Shown here: piece by piece, positions 18,778 through 27,442 of the stretch
Position numbering within the stretch: position 1 is the first letter of the stretch
How the letters are laid out: each line of letters starts with the position of its first letter
Source: Sulfurimonas sp.
Lineage (GTDB): Bacteria > Campylobacterota > Campylobacteria > Campylobacterales > Sulfurimonadaceae
NCBI RefSeq assembly: GCF_028714655.1
Contig: NZ_JAQTLY010000014.1
Span: 1 to 50,782 of the forward strand
Length of the DNA stretch: 50,782 nt
Direction: 5' to 3'
Program-made: the position numbers and the translations under genes
The notes under the pieces: generated by a model
The model's input: only the letters and a program-made list of their open reading frames with translations
Databases searched by the model: none
What the model was told of the DNA's origin: nothing

Positions 18778-19502
18778 AGGTTAAAAAACTAAACCACCGT
18801 TTCGGCTTTACCGAAATTTTAAAAGATATAAATTTCACCCTAAATAAAGGCGAAGTTCTCTCCATAGTAGGTCCCAGCGGAGGCGGTAAAACTACGCTTT
18901 TGCACCTTTGCGCCGACTTGCTTGCCGTCGAAGAGGGAAGCGTTGTAAACACATTTGAGAGCAGTGCATTTGCTTTTCAAGAAGCAAGACTTTTGCCGTG
19001 GAAAAATGTCATAGACAATATCTCTCTTGGTTTACTGGCAAAGGGCGAGAAAAAGAGTGAAGCTATCAAAAAATCTCAAGAGATTGCTCTTAGATTCGGG
19101 CTTGATGAGGATGATTTTTATAAATTTCCAAAAGATTTAAGCGGCGGTATGAAGCAGAGAGTCTCTTTTGCAAGAGCGTTGGTAGTCAAACCCTCCCTGC
19201 TCTTTTTGGATGAGCCATTTTCCGCACTTGATATCGGGCTTAAAAAAGAGCTGCAAACAATTTTGATAGATATGATTTCTAAAAAAGAGATAAGCATACT
19301 TTTTATAACTCATGATTTGATGGAAGCTATCCGCCTAAGCGATGAGATGCTTCTTCTAAAAGCGGATCCGGGGCATATAGTAAAAAAATTTAGATTTGAT
19401 TTGACACAAAATCAAAGAGACGACAAGTATGTTTACAAAAAAAGTGCCCAAATACTTCAAGATGAAGAGATAATCAATACATTTGAACTGGAACTAAAAT
19501 AA
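18765..19502 (+). CDS. NitT/TauT-type ABC importer, ATP-binding subunit
   Basis: The 245-residue ATPase shows Walker A GPSGGGKTT, Q-loop FAFQEARLLPW, signature LSGGMKQR, Walker B LLFLDEPFSALD and the H-loop ITHDLMEA, all intact. It ends one base into the start codon of the NnrS gene, so translation is tightly coupled. Confidence 0.95.
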   Translation: MERLEVKKLNHRFGFTEILKDINFTLNKGEVLSIVGPSGGGKTTLLHLCADLLAVEEGSVVNTFESSAFAFQEARLLPWKNVIDNISLGLLAKGEKKSEAIKKSQEIALRFGLDEDDFYKFPKDLSGGMKQRVSFARALVVKPSLLFLDEPFSALDIGLKKELQTILIDMISKKEISILFITHDLMEAIRLSDEMLLLKADPGHIVKKFRFDLTQNQRDDKYVYKKSAQILQDEEIINTFELELK

Positions 19503-20752
19503 TGGATAATACTGAAGAAAAAGCGCAAATTTTGCATGCAACAAGCCATTATCTATACTATCCGGATGAGAAGAATGTTCCGCCCTATTTAGCTTACGGT
19601 TTTAGACCTATATTTTTGCTCCTTGCTCCATATATGATAATCTCAATGCTTTTATGGGGATTGATTTGGAGCGGAACTATAAATATCCCTTTTATGGGTA
19701 ATGTTTTAGTATGGCATGTTTACGAGATGATATTTGGCGTCTTAACTGCCGGAACGATGGCGTTTTTAACCACTGGACTTCCCGAACTTTTCCCCGGAAC
19801 CGTTCCCTTTATCGGCAAAAGATTAAAATATATAATGATTTTATGGTTGGCGGGACGCCTTAGTTTTTGGCTCATAGATGTAACGGGTGTTTATATTGCA
19901 GCGGTTTTAAACCTCTCTATGCTCGGTTGGCTTATCTGGTTTGCAAAAGATGCGGTTTTAGACAAGCTTCAAAGACATGCCTCTTTGGGCTATGCAATGG
20001 TAGCTCTATTTATAATCGAAGCATGGTTTTTTGCAGCAATGGCAGGTCGCGCGCAAACTGCGCCGATGGATATACTAAAAGTTGCACTCGGAGCAAGCGT
20101 GATTTTGATACTGCTTGCACTAAGACGGGTAAATATGGAAGCGGTAAATGAGCTGATGGAGGACAAAGGGATAGATGATGTCTATATTGCCCGACCGCCT
20201 CTTACAAACCTTGCTATATTTACCGTTATCGTTTTTACGGTCGTAGAGTTTTTATACCCCAACAACTCGGCTCTCGGATGGTTGGGTCTTGCAAGCGGAG
20301 CTGCTATTTTAGCTATAACGAATGATTATATTTTAAAAGATAAATTTATACTAAATCAACCGTATGTTCTATATCTTTCTCTTATTTTTATAATGCTTGG
20401 AGTCGGTTACGCTTTGATGGGCTTGGCTATTTTAAACGGCGAGATTGGAAATATCACTCATTTTAGACACTTTATAACAAGCGGAGGGATTGGACTTGCA
20501 TACCTGATGGTTATGATAATTATCTCTTGGATACATACGGGACGACATTTAACATCAAACATCTACACGCACGCAATGATAGGCTTGATAGTTACGGCTA
20601 CGCTTTTGAGAGGTTTAATCCCGTTTTATCAAGAGTATGCTCACGAGCTGTATATCTACTCCTCTATCATCTGGACGCTGCCGTTTATGATATATATAAA
20701 GGTATTTTTCAAGTTTTTAACGGCTCCGAGAGCGGACGGAATCAAAGGTTAA
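19502..20752 (+). CDS. NnrS-family membrane protein
   Basis: The 416-residue product has about twelve hydrophobic helices and an N-terminal signature PYLAYGFRPIFLL typical of NnrS. NnrS proteins are haem- and copper-binding membrane proteins linked to nitric oxide or nitrosative stress resistance in denitrifiers. Histidines in helices (VWHVYEM, ITHFRHF, IHTGRH) are candidate metal or haem ligands. Placement as last gene of an iron-responsive importer cluster suggests a link between the imported compound and metal or haem handling (inference). Its end overlaps the convergent c-di-GMP gene by four bases. Confidence 0.85.
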   Translation: MDNTEEKAQILHATSHYLYYPDEKNVPPYLAYGFRPIFLLLAPYMIISMLLWGLIWSGTINIPFMGNVLVWHVYEMIFGVLTAGTMAFLTTGLPELFPGTVPFIGKRLKYIMILWLAGRLSFWLIDVTGVYIAAVLNLSMLGWLIWFAKDAVLDKLQRHASLGYAMVALFIIEAWFFAAMAGRAQTAPMDILKVALGASVILILLALRRVNMEAVNELMEDKGIDDVYIARPPLTNLAIFTVIVFTVVEFLYPNNSALGWLGLASGAAILAITNDYILKDKFILNQPYVLYLSLIFIMLGVGYALMGLAILNGEIGNITHFRHFITSGGIGLAYLMVMIIISWIHTGRHLTSNIYTHAMIGLIVTATLLRGLIPFYQEYAHELYIYSSIIWTLPFMIYIKVFFKFLTAPRADGIKG

Positions 20753-22917
20753 TTTTTATTTATCAAATCCGTCGGACGACCTAAGTAGTAACCTTGGAAC
20801 TCATCCACTCCGTACTCTTTAAGCAGTTCAAATATCTCTTCGTTTTCGACATACTCGGCAACGGTAGTAATATTTAACTCTTGCGCAAATCTAACGATGC
20901 TTTTTACTAAGATTTTTGAGTTTGTATCAGTTAAGATATTTCTAACGAGAGAACCGTCGATTTTTAGGTAATCAGGTTTAATCTCCAATATATGCACATA
21001 GTTTGCATATCCGCTGCCAAAGTCGTCTATCGCGATTAAAACGCCCATTGCTCTTAGTTTTTTAACGACTTTAAGCAATCTCCCAAAATTTTCAACGCCC
21101 TCTTGTTCCGTTATCTCAACTACTATTCTAGCAGGTGAGTCAAACATCTCTATACCGCTCATTAGCACTTCCATAATCAACGGGTTAAAAAAATCATTCG
21201 GTAAAAAATTTATGGAAACTCTCTCTTCTCTTTTTGCAAAAAAAGCCAAACTCTCTTTAACTATATCTTTTGCCATTTTTATATACAAGCCGCTATTCAT
21301 AGCGATACTTAAGAACTCGTTTGGATATAAAATTCTCTTCTCGCCTCCGTCAAACTCAACCATTCTCATCAAGGCTTCATATTTGACTATTTTTCCGTCT
21401 CTGTTTGTTATTGGCTGAAAAAACGGAAGTACATTTTTATGCTCTAGCGCATGCTTAATCGTTCTTTTTACTTTCATAACCGTTTGAGACTGCTCTTTTG
21501 TATCTACCTTTTTAGAGTAAATTATATAAGAGAGGGACTCTTTTTTTGCTTTTTTAAGTGCCATTTGAGCATCTTCAAGAGAGTGGGCATGATCAAATGC
21601 AACTCCGGAATATATCTCCACCGCAACACTCTCATCCACTCCGTGAAGCAACATTCTTAACGAACCCATCTTGCTATGAAGATCTTCAACGACTCTAAAA
21701 TAGCTCTCCTCATCAAAGCTTTCTTCTTTTTTCAAAAGAACGAACTCATCGGATGAAATTCTGTATGCGTCAAACCCGTATTCATCGGCAAAATTTTTAA
21801 ATATACCTGCTGCTTGAATGAGAATTTCATTGCCGGCATCCACGCCGTAAAGCTCATTTAAAAGACTAAACTCTTTGATGTTGCTTAAAATCAGCACCTT
21901 GCTCTGCTGAGAAAAGAGCGCATCGTTTAATGCATGTCTATTTAACAAACCTGTCAGATGATCTATATAGACCTGTTTTGAGAAGTACTTTAATATTTTA
22001 TCAAAGCCTTGAAGCAGTACAAGAACCAAAAACAGCATCATAACAGCAATAATAAAAAAGAGACGGTGCATAAATTCCGTATCTTTTTTTACGATATCCG
22101 ATATATCAAAACCTATGACTAAATAACCCAAAGTTTGCGAAAGATGATTTTTAAGAGGAATATTCATATCGATTTTGCACAACTCTAAATTTTTGCCCTC
22201 TTTTTGTAAAAAGTACTCTTTTAAATTTTGGCTTCCTCTTATGAGCAGAAGTTTGTCATTTATCTTTACGGCAGTTTTGTCCAGTAATATATCAAGCTGT
22301 GATTTATCCACCGCTATACCTATGTCCGTTTTAAAAATAGCACTTAAATCCTGTAAAAAATTTGCCGGATTTATTCCGAGTTCAACATTCCCGACATAAA
22401 CATTATTGTAAAAAATCGGTTTTGTGATGCGGTATGTCATCTCCAAATTTCCGACTTCAAAACCGCTTAAAGAGCGTTGCAGAAAATTCGTATCCATAAT
22501 CAATGAGCGTTTTTCATTAAGCATATCTCCGAAATACTCCGGTTTATGTGCACGGAAAAGCGTCACTCCGTCTTCTGAACGAAAGGTAAGAATGTTTACG
22601 GCTTTATTTGTAATTTTTAATTGTTTATAGTAAGGAGCGACTATAAGATTTATCTGCTCATAATCTTTTTGCGCAATAGCTTTTGCCAAACCTTCTGCTG
22701 CAACTATTCTATCTAGCTTAAAGCTTAGTTCCGCTTTACTGTTTTCTATATTTATGTCAAACAAACTCTCGGTACCGCTCGCTACTCTTTGAAACTCTTC
22801 TTGAATTGATTTTTTTAGCTGCTGTTCTAAAAATAGATATACGCCAATCCACGCTATAAGAAGTATAAGTACAGCTAGGCTTAGTGTATTTCGCTTGGTT
22901 TGACTTGGAAGATTCAT
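20749..22917 (-). CDS. Membrane sensor with degenerate GGDEF and intact EAL (c-di-GMP phosphodiesterase)
   Basis: 722 residues: TM1 (~11-29), periplasmic dCache_3-like sensor domain with LTFR...VTLFRAHKPEYFGD (~110-135), TM2 (~285-303), a GGDEF domain whose active motif is SSDEF (388-392), then an EAL domain. The EAL part keeps YEALMR, SINFLP, EITEQEG, DDFGSG, LKIDGSL, AEYVE and FQGYYLGRP, so c-di-GMP hydrolysis is likely, while the cyclase half should be inactive and perhaps regulatory. A paralogue lacking GGDEF lies at 27443-29137 on the other side of the efflux operon. Divergent from the TolC-like gene. Confidence 0.92.
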   Translation of the reverse strand: MNLPSQTKRNTLSLAVLILLIAWIGVYLFLEQQLKKSIQEEFQRVASGTESLFDINIENSKAELSFKLDRIVAAEGLAKAIAQKDYEQINLIVAPYYKQLKITNKAVNILTFRSEDGVTLFRAHKPEYFGDMLNEKRSLIMDTNFLQRSLSGFEVGNLEMTYRITKPIFYNNVYVGNVELGINPANFLQDLSAIFKTDIGIAVDKSQLDILLDKTAVKINDKLLLIRGSQNLKEYFLQKEGKNLELCKIDMNIPLKNHLSQTLGYLVIGFDISDIVKKDTEFMHRLFFIIAVMMLFLVLVLLQGFDKILKYFSKQVYIDHLTGLLNRHALNDALFSQQSKVLILSNIKEFSLLNELYGVDAGNEILIQAAGIFKNFADEYGFDAYRISSDEFVLLKKEESFDEESYFRVVEDLHSKMGSLRMLLHGVDESVAVEIYSGVAFDHAHSLEDAQMALKKAKKESLSYIIYSKKVDTKEQSQTVMKVKRTIKHALEHKNVLPFFQPITNRDGKIVKYEALMRMVEFDGGEKRILYPNEFLSIAMNSGLYIKMAKDIVKESLAFFAKREERVSINFLPNDFFNPLIMEVLMSGIEMFDSPARIVVEITEQEGVENFGRLLKVVKKLRAMGVLIAIDDFGSGYANYVHILEIKPDYLKIDGSLVRNILTDTNSKILVKSIVRFAQELNITTVAEYVENEEIFELLKEYGVDEFQGYYLGRPTDLINKN

Positions 22918-22986
22918 TATTTTTTACTCATTGTTTTTATTAAAATTCTTACACGCAAAAATGAGCAAAGCCCATTTTTTATATGC

Positions 22987-23027
22987 TAGCCGCTGTGGCA
23001 CTAAAGCTTGCCTCTTACGGGGCAGAA
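22987..23027 (+). ncRNA. 41-nt structured repeat, copy 1
   Basis: A GC-richer block in an AT-rich gap, the same length as and collinear with 46231-46271. Shared constant parts are TAGCCGC, GGCACTAAAGCTTG and CAGAA. Hairpin 1 is GCC-5 nt-GGC; hairpin 2 is TGCCTC-TTAC-GGGGCA. Compared with the second copy, two stem pairs change together (C-G to T-A and T-G to G-C), which favours an RNA structure. Located in the leader of the efflux operon. It could alternatively be a dispersed DNA repeat. Confidence 0.5.
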
Positions 23028-23054
23028 AACTTCTTGTAGTTTTACAAGAAGTTT
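23027..23054. promoter_or_regulatory. Perfect 12-bp inverted repeat (hairpin) before the efflux operon
   Basis: AAACTTCTTGTA - GTTT - TACAAGAAGTTT. It directly follows the 41-nt element and precedes the TolC-like gene by ~120 bases. There is no T run after it, so attenuator, mRNA-stabilising hairpin or operator are all possible. Confidence 0.55.
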
Positions 23055-23175
23055 ATTATTTGAAAGATTGTACCTATCTTAATCTTAAAAATTAAAATTG
23101 CCACACTTTTTCCACATTAATTACACAAATTTTTACTACAATATCTATTCTGTTTAAACAAAGGATTTTAATGTG

Positions 23176-24420
23176 ATGAAGTCTATATTTTTATATATTT
23201 TTGTTTTTGCACTGAGCGCCGAAGCGCTTACGCTTGATGAGTGTATCGACAAAACACTTAAAAATCATCCCGATATCAAAAAGCTCTCTTTGGGCGTTGC
23301 CCAAAGCAAATCTTTAGTGGATGTTGCAAAAGCCGACTATATGCCTCAGATAAATGTCGGTGCGCAATACAACCCGCACAACACTTTTACCCTGCCGCAA
23401 AATGGCGAGTTTAAGACTATAACCCATGACAATTGGCAAGTAGATGCCCAAATCAATCAAAAAATATATGATTTTTCAAAAACTGCTTCAACCGTAAAAG
23501 CTTATGAAAAAAATGAAAATATCGCCAATCTCTCTTTGGATGATGCAAAAGCTCTTCTGATTTACAATGTAAAAAATCAGTACAATCTGGCTCTTCTTCA
23601 AACTAAAGCGTTAGAGGTCAGAGAAAAAGATTTACAAGCAAAAGATGAACTTTACAAACAAGCCGATGCGTTAGTAAAAGAGGGAATAAAAACAAAAGCG
23701 GATGCGACAAGCATATTAAGCGCGCTATATGTAGCTAAAGATGCTTTCGCCGTAACAAAAGCGGATTTAAACAAAGCACTTTTAACACTCTCATTCTACA
23801 CGGGAGAGAAGATTGATTTTAACACGGCTCTTGTTGATAACACAACTTCACAAAACATACAAAATGAAAAATCTCTTCTTGAAGATATGCTCGCAAAAAA
23901 CTTTTTGCTAAAAAGCTTTAAAGAAGAGATAGAGAGAGACGGCTTGATATATGATGCGACAAAAGCACAAAACTACGGTTCCATTGACGCTGTAGCTTCA
24001 TTCACTCATCAAAATTCGATAAACGAATACGATACATCGCTAGTCGGAGTCAGTGTTAAGGTTCCGATTTACAGCGGCGGAAGAATCTCGGCACAAACCG
24101 AACAAGCCCGTATATCAAAAGAGATAACAAAAGAGGCATACAACTCGAAAAGACTCCTCTTAGAAGAGGAAGCCCAAAGTTTGATAATTGATTTGAATAG
24201 ATACAAACACACGATTAAAGCGAAAGAGGCTCTTATAGAATCTTCAAAAGCTACCAAAGAGGTAGTCGAAGCAAGATACAAAGAGGGCGTGTCGACTTAC
24301 ATTGAGATTTTAGATGCGACTTCCACAAATTTAGCAGCAGAACTAGGCTTACTAGAGGCAAAATTTGCCGTAAACAAAATCATAAATAGATTAGAGTATC
24401 TACAAGGAGAAACGAAATGA
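23176..24420 (+). CDS. TolC-family outer-membrane efflux protein
   Basis: The ~414-residue protein has a signal peptide (ending SAEALT), then LDECIDKTLKNHPDIKK, the typical opening of OEP-family proteins, and long alternating coiled-coil helices in two repeats, with GVSVKVPIYSGG before the second half and EGVSTYIEILDA near the end. It forms the trimeric outer-membrane duct of the efflux system encoded downstream. ATG 23176 is preferred; GTG 23173 is possible, and an ATG at 23171 is immediately followed by TGA. AAAGGA precedes. Confidence 0.93.
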   Translation: MKSIFLYIFVFALSAEALTLDECIDKTLKNHPDIKKLSLGVAQSKSLVDVAKADYMPQINVGAQYNPHNTFTLPQNGEFKTITHDNWQVDAQINQKIYDFSKTASTVKAYEKNENIANLSLDDAKALLIYNVKNQYNLALLQTKALEVREKDLQAKDELYKQADALVKEGIKTKADATSILSALYVAKDAFAVTKADLNKALLTLSFYTGEKIDFNTALVDNTTSQNIQNEKSLLEDMLAKNFLLKSFKEEIERDGLIYDATKAQNYGSIDAVASFTHQNSINEYDTSLVGVSVKVPIYSGGRISAQTEQARISKEITKEAYNSKRLLLEEEAQSLIIDLNRYKHTIKAKEALIESSKATKEVVEARYKEGVSTYIEILDATSTNLAAELGLLEAKFAVNKIINRLEYLQGETK

Positions 24421-25562
24421 ACAGATGGCTTAAATATACAATAATTGCACTTTTTATCGCTCTTGGCGGAGTTATATTTTATAACAAAGTATATGTCGTA
24501 AAGTCAACATTTGCCGTGACTAAACCGACAAGCGGGGATTTAACCGTAACTATCCGCGGTATAGGAAATGTAGACGCAAAAAATATATATGCCATTACGG
24601 CGCAAAGCGGCGGAAAAATAGATGAAATTTTATTTGACGAGGGGATGTGGGTAAAAAAAGGCAATCTTCTTCTTAGTATAGACCCTGTTGATACGCCTAT
24701 GCTCCTTGATGAAGCAAAACTGGCTCTAAAAAAAGCAGGGCATGAAGCCGCATCGGCTAAAGATAACTTAGAAAGCTTGGAGGCTCAAAAGGTACTTTCA
24801 CAAGCTACTTACAACCGTTATGAAAAACTCTTGGAACAAAAATTTGTATCTCAAGCAGAATATGACAAAGCAAAAAGCGATTTGCAAAATATCAATGCAC
24901 AGATTAACTCTTCAAAATCAAAAATAGCATCTGCAAAATCTGAAGAGTTGAGACTGCAAAAGAGCATAGAAGCCATAAATGCCAAGCTGGATAGACTAAA
25001 AATCTACTCGCCGATTGACGGTTATGTTATAGCAAAAGAAGCAGAGAAAAATCAATATGTACTGCCATCAGCCGTGATTTTTAAAATAGTAGACCCAAAA
25101 ACATTATGGATAAGGGCAAATATTGATGAGAGACTTGCAAATCAGGTAAAACTTATGCAGCAAGCAACTATTAAACTCAGATCAAAACCGGATACAAAAT
25201 ATGAGGGAACCGTCCAAAGAGTAGTAGCAATGAGCAATGCCGTAACGCTGGAGAGAGAGATTGCGATTGGTTTTGATATTATTCCAAATCAATTTTACAT
25301 AAACGAACAAGCAGAAGTAAAAGTCGAAGTTGCAAACTATAAAAATGTCTTAAAAATTCCGCTTAACCTTGTTGTTACAAAAGAGGGTAAAAAAGGAGTT
25401 TGGGTAACAAATGGCACAACTGCTAATTTTATTCCTGTCTCTATCTTAGCTCAAAACGATGAAGAAGCTGCCGTCTCATCGGGAATAAATGCCGATACAG
25501 AATTACTTATATATACAATTAACAATAAACCTCTTAGTGATGGAATGAAGATATTTAAATGA
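24417..25562 (+). CDS. Periplasmic adaptor (HlyD/membrane fusion) protein of ABC exporter
   Basis: 381 residues: one N-terminal transmembrane anchor (~7-23), a barrel-sandwich strand pair (GGKIDEILFDEGMWVKKGNLLLSI, ... LKIYSPIDGYVIAKE) around a long helical hairpin (residues ~95-185), and C-terminal beta-barrel domains. It bridges the inner-membrane ABC transporter to the TolC-like duct. Its ATG overlaps the stop of the preceding gene (ATGA). Confidence 0.93.
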   Translation: MNRWLKYTIIALFIALGGVIFYNKVYVVKSTFAVTKPTSGDLTVTIRGIGNVDAKNIYAITAQSGGKIDEILFDEGMWVKKGNLLLSIDPVDTPMLLDEAKLALKKAGHEAASAKDNLESLEAQKVLSQATYNRYEKLLEQKFVSQAEYDKAKSDLQNINAQINSSKSKIASAKSEELRLQKSIEAINAKLDRLKIYSPIDGYVIAKEAEKNQYVLPSAVIFKIVDPKTLWIRANIDERLANQVKLMQQATIKLRSKPDTKYEGTVQRVVAMSNAVTLEREIAIGFDIIPNQFYINEQAEVKVEVANYKNVLKIPLNLVVTKEGKKGVWVTNGTTANFIPVSILAQNDEEAAVSSGINADTELLIYTINNKPLSDGMKIFK

Positions 25563-26704
25563 TAAATTTAGCAAAAAGAGATATCCAACACACTCTTGGC
25601 AAGTTTATAGTTACGGCTATGGGTGTCGGGATGCTGCTTGGGATTGTTCTTATTATGATCGGGGTTTACCGCGGCTTGATACTTGAGGCTGAAGTTTTAC
25701 TTGAGGATATAAATGCAGATTTATGGATAGTTCAAGAAAACACGATGGGACCTTTTGCAGAATCTTCAAGAGTTTATGAAGACTTTAAAAACATTGTTTA
25801 TGTAATAAACGGCATAGATAAAAGCGAGGCTATAACATTTCAAAATATCCAACTTCCTCATTATGTAAAACCCGTTCGTGCCGTTGCAGTCGGATACGAT
25901 GTTTTCGGCTCAATAAACCCGATAAATCCAAAAAGATTGATAGCCGGACGAGATTTAAAAAATGATCATTATGAGATTGTGGTAACAGACAAAACAGGCT
26001 TTGTGTTAGACGACAAAATCAAACTTGGGCGAAATTTTTACACCGTTGTAGGTATTACACATAACTCAGTATCAAACAGCGGTGATCCCTTGATTTATAT
26101 TAGTTTAAAAGATGCGCAGGAGCTGCAATTTTTATACTCAAATAAAGAGATACAAAATAATGAAGCGAGGGGAGTGAAAAACTCTGAATCTCATATGGTA
26201 AATGCCATTATTGCAACAGTTAAAAATGGATTTGATATCAATGAAGTGGCACGCGATATAAGAAAATGGCAGCATAAAAGCGTATATACCAAAGAGCAGC
26301 AAAAAGAGATACTTACAAAAAATGTGGTTGAGAAATCCGCTAAACAGATAGGGCTTTTTACAGTAATTTTAGTTATCGTCTCAACAATAATTATCGCACT
26401 TATCATCTACACAATGACGCTGGAGAAGATGAAAGAGATCTCCATTATGAAGCTGATGGGACTTCCAAACACTCTTATAGTCTCAATGATTGTAAAGGAA
26501 ACTCTGGTTCTTGGTATTTTTGCTTTTATCTTTGGAAATATTTTTTCACATATTACCTATGATAAATTTCCAAAACGAATCGTGCTTGAAGTTCCGGATG
26601 CTTGGATGCTCTTTGGCGTAATTATCATAGCGTCCATATTAGCCTCTTTTGTCGGTGTGAAAAAAGTTATAAGCGCTGATCCCGCAGCGGCAATCGGAGG
26701 ATGA
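25559..26704 (+). CDS. FtsX/DevC-type ABC exporter permease
   Basis: 381 residues with one N-terminal TM (~17-38), a large periplasmic domain with MacB-like segments (DADLWIVQENT, KRLIAGRDL), and three C-terminal TMs following the FtsX pattern (EKMKEISIMKLMGLPN). The topology is that of DevC/MacB-like mechanotransmission transporters that push substrates through a TolC duct rather than importing them. Four-base overlap with the adaptor gene. Substrate unknown. Confidence 0.9.
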   Translation: MINLAKRDIQHTLGKFIVTAMGVGMLLGIVLIMIGVYRGLILEAEVLLEDINADLWIVQENTMGPFAESSRVYEDFKNIVYVINGIDKSEAITFQNIQLPHYVKPVRAVAVGYDVFGSINPINPKRLIAGRDLKNDHYEIVVTDKTGFVLDDKIKLGRNFYTVVGITHNSVSNSGDPLIYISLKDAQELQFLYSNKEIQNNEARGVKNSESHMVNAIIATVKNGFDINEVARDIRKWQHKSVYTKEQQKEILTKNVVEKSAKQIGLFTVILVIVSTIIIALIIYTMTLEKMKEISIMKLMGLPNTLIVSMIVKETLVLGIFAFIFGNIFSHITYDKFPKRIVLEVPDAWMLFGVIIIASILASFVGVKKVISADPAAAIGG

Positions 26705-26705
26705 G

Positions 26706-27425
26706 ATGAGTAAAGAGAGTGCTATTAAAATTCAAAATCTTACAAAACATTTTGGAAAGAATGAAAGTCTCGTAAAAGTAATAGAAAATGCCTCGTTTGA
26801 GATAAAAAAAGGCGAGCTTGTAGCTCTTATCGCTCCAAGCGGAGCGGGTAAAACGACTCTTTTAATGATGATAGGATGTGTACAAGAGCCTACTAGCGGA
26901 GAGATCTGGCTAGGCGAAGAAAAAGTTTACGATAACAAATGGACGGCAAAAGATACTCGTAAAATCCGCAGAGAAAAAATAGGTTTTATCTTTCAATCTC
27001 ACTATCTCATACCTTTTTTAAATATCATGGAAAATATAACACTGCTTCCGCAAACAAACGGAGTAAGCGAAAAAGCGGCAAAACAAAAAGCTATGGAGCT
27101 TTTAGAGTATCTTGAAATCGCGGACAAAGCCTACAGTATGTCATCACAGCTCTCAGGCGGGCAAAACCAAAGGGTTGCCATCGCACGCGCACTTGCCAAC
27201 AATCCGGAGATTATCTTAGCAGACGAACCGACAGCCGCACTTGATGCACAGAGATCAATAAGCGTTATAAAAATGCTTAAAAAAATCGCAATAGAACAAA
27301 ATGTCGCTATCATCACCGTTACACACGATGATAGAATCCTTCCATATTTTGACAGAATTATGAAGATAGAAAACAAGGGCATTGTTTTTCATAAGTTGGA
27401 TGAAGAGCAAAATGAGATTATATAA
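26706..27425 (+). CDS. ABC exporter ATP-binding protein (DevA/LolD-like)
   Basis: The 239-residue ATPase has Walker A APSGAGKTT, Q-loop IFQSHYLIPF, signature LSGGQNQR, Walker B IILADEPTAALD and H-loop VTHDDR, all intact. Sequence type matches MacB/LolD/DevA ATPases that pair with FtsX-fold permeases. Last gene of the four-gene efflux operon; it converges on the degenerate EAL gene with only 17 bases between. Confidence 0.95.
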   Translation: MSKESAIKIQNLTKHFGKNESLVKVIENASFEIKKGELVALIAPSGAGKTTLLMMIGCVQEPTSGEIWLGEEKVYDNKWTAKDTRKIRREKIGFIFQSHYLIPFLNIMENITLLPQTNGVSEKAAKQKAMELLEYLEIADKAYSMSSQLSGGQNQRVAIARALANNPEIILADEPTAALDAQRSISVIKMLKKIAIEQNVAIITVTHDDRILPYFDRIMKIENKGIVFHKLDEEQNEII

Positions 27426-27442
27426 TTGAGACTTCTGAATAT

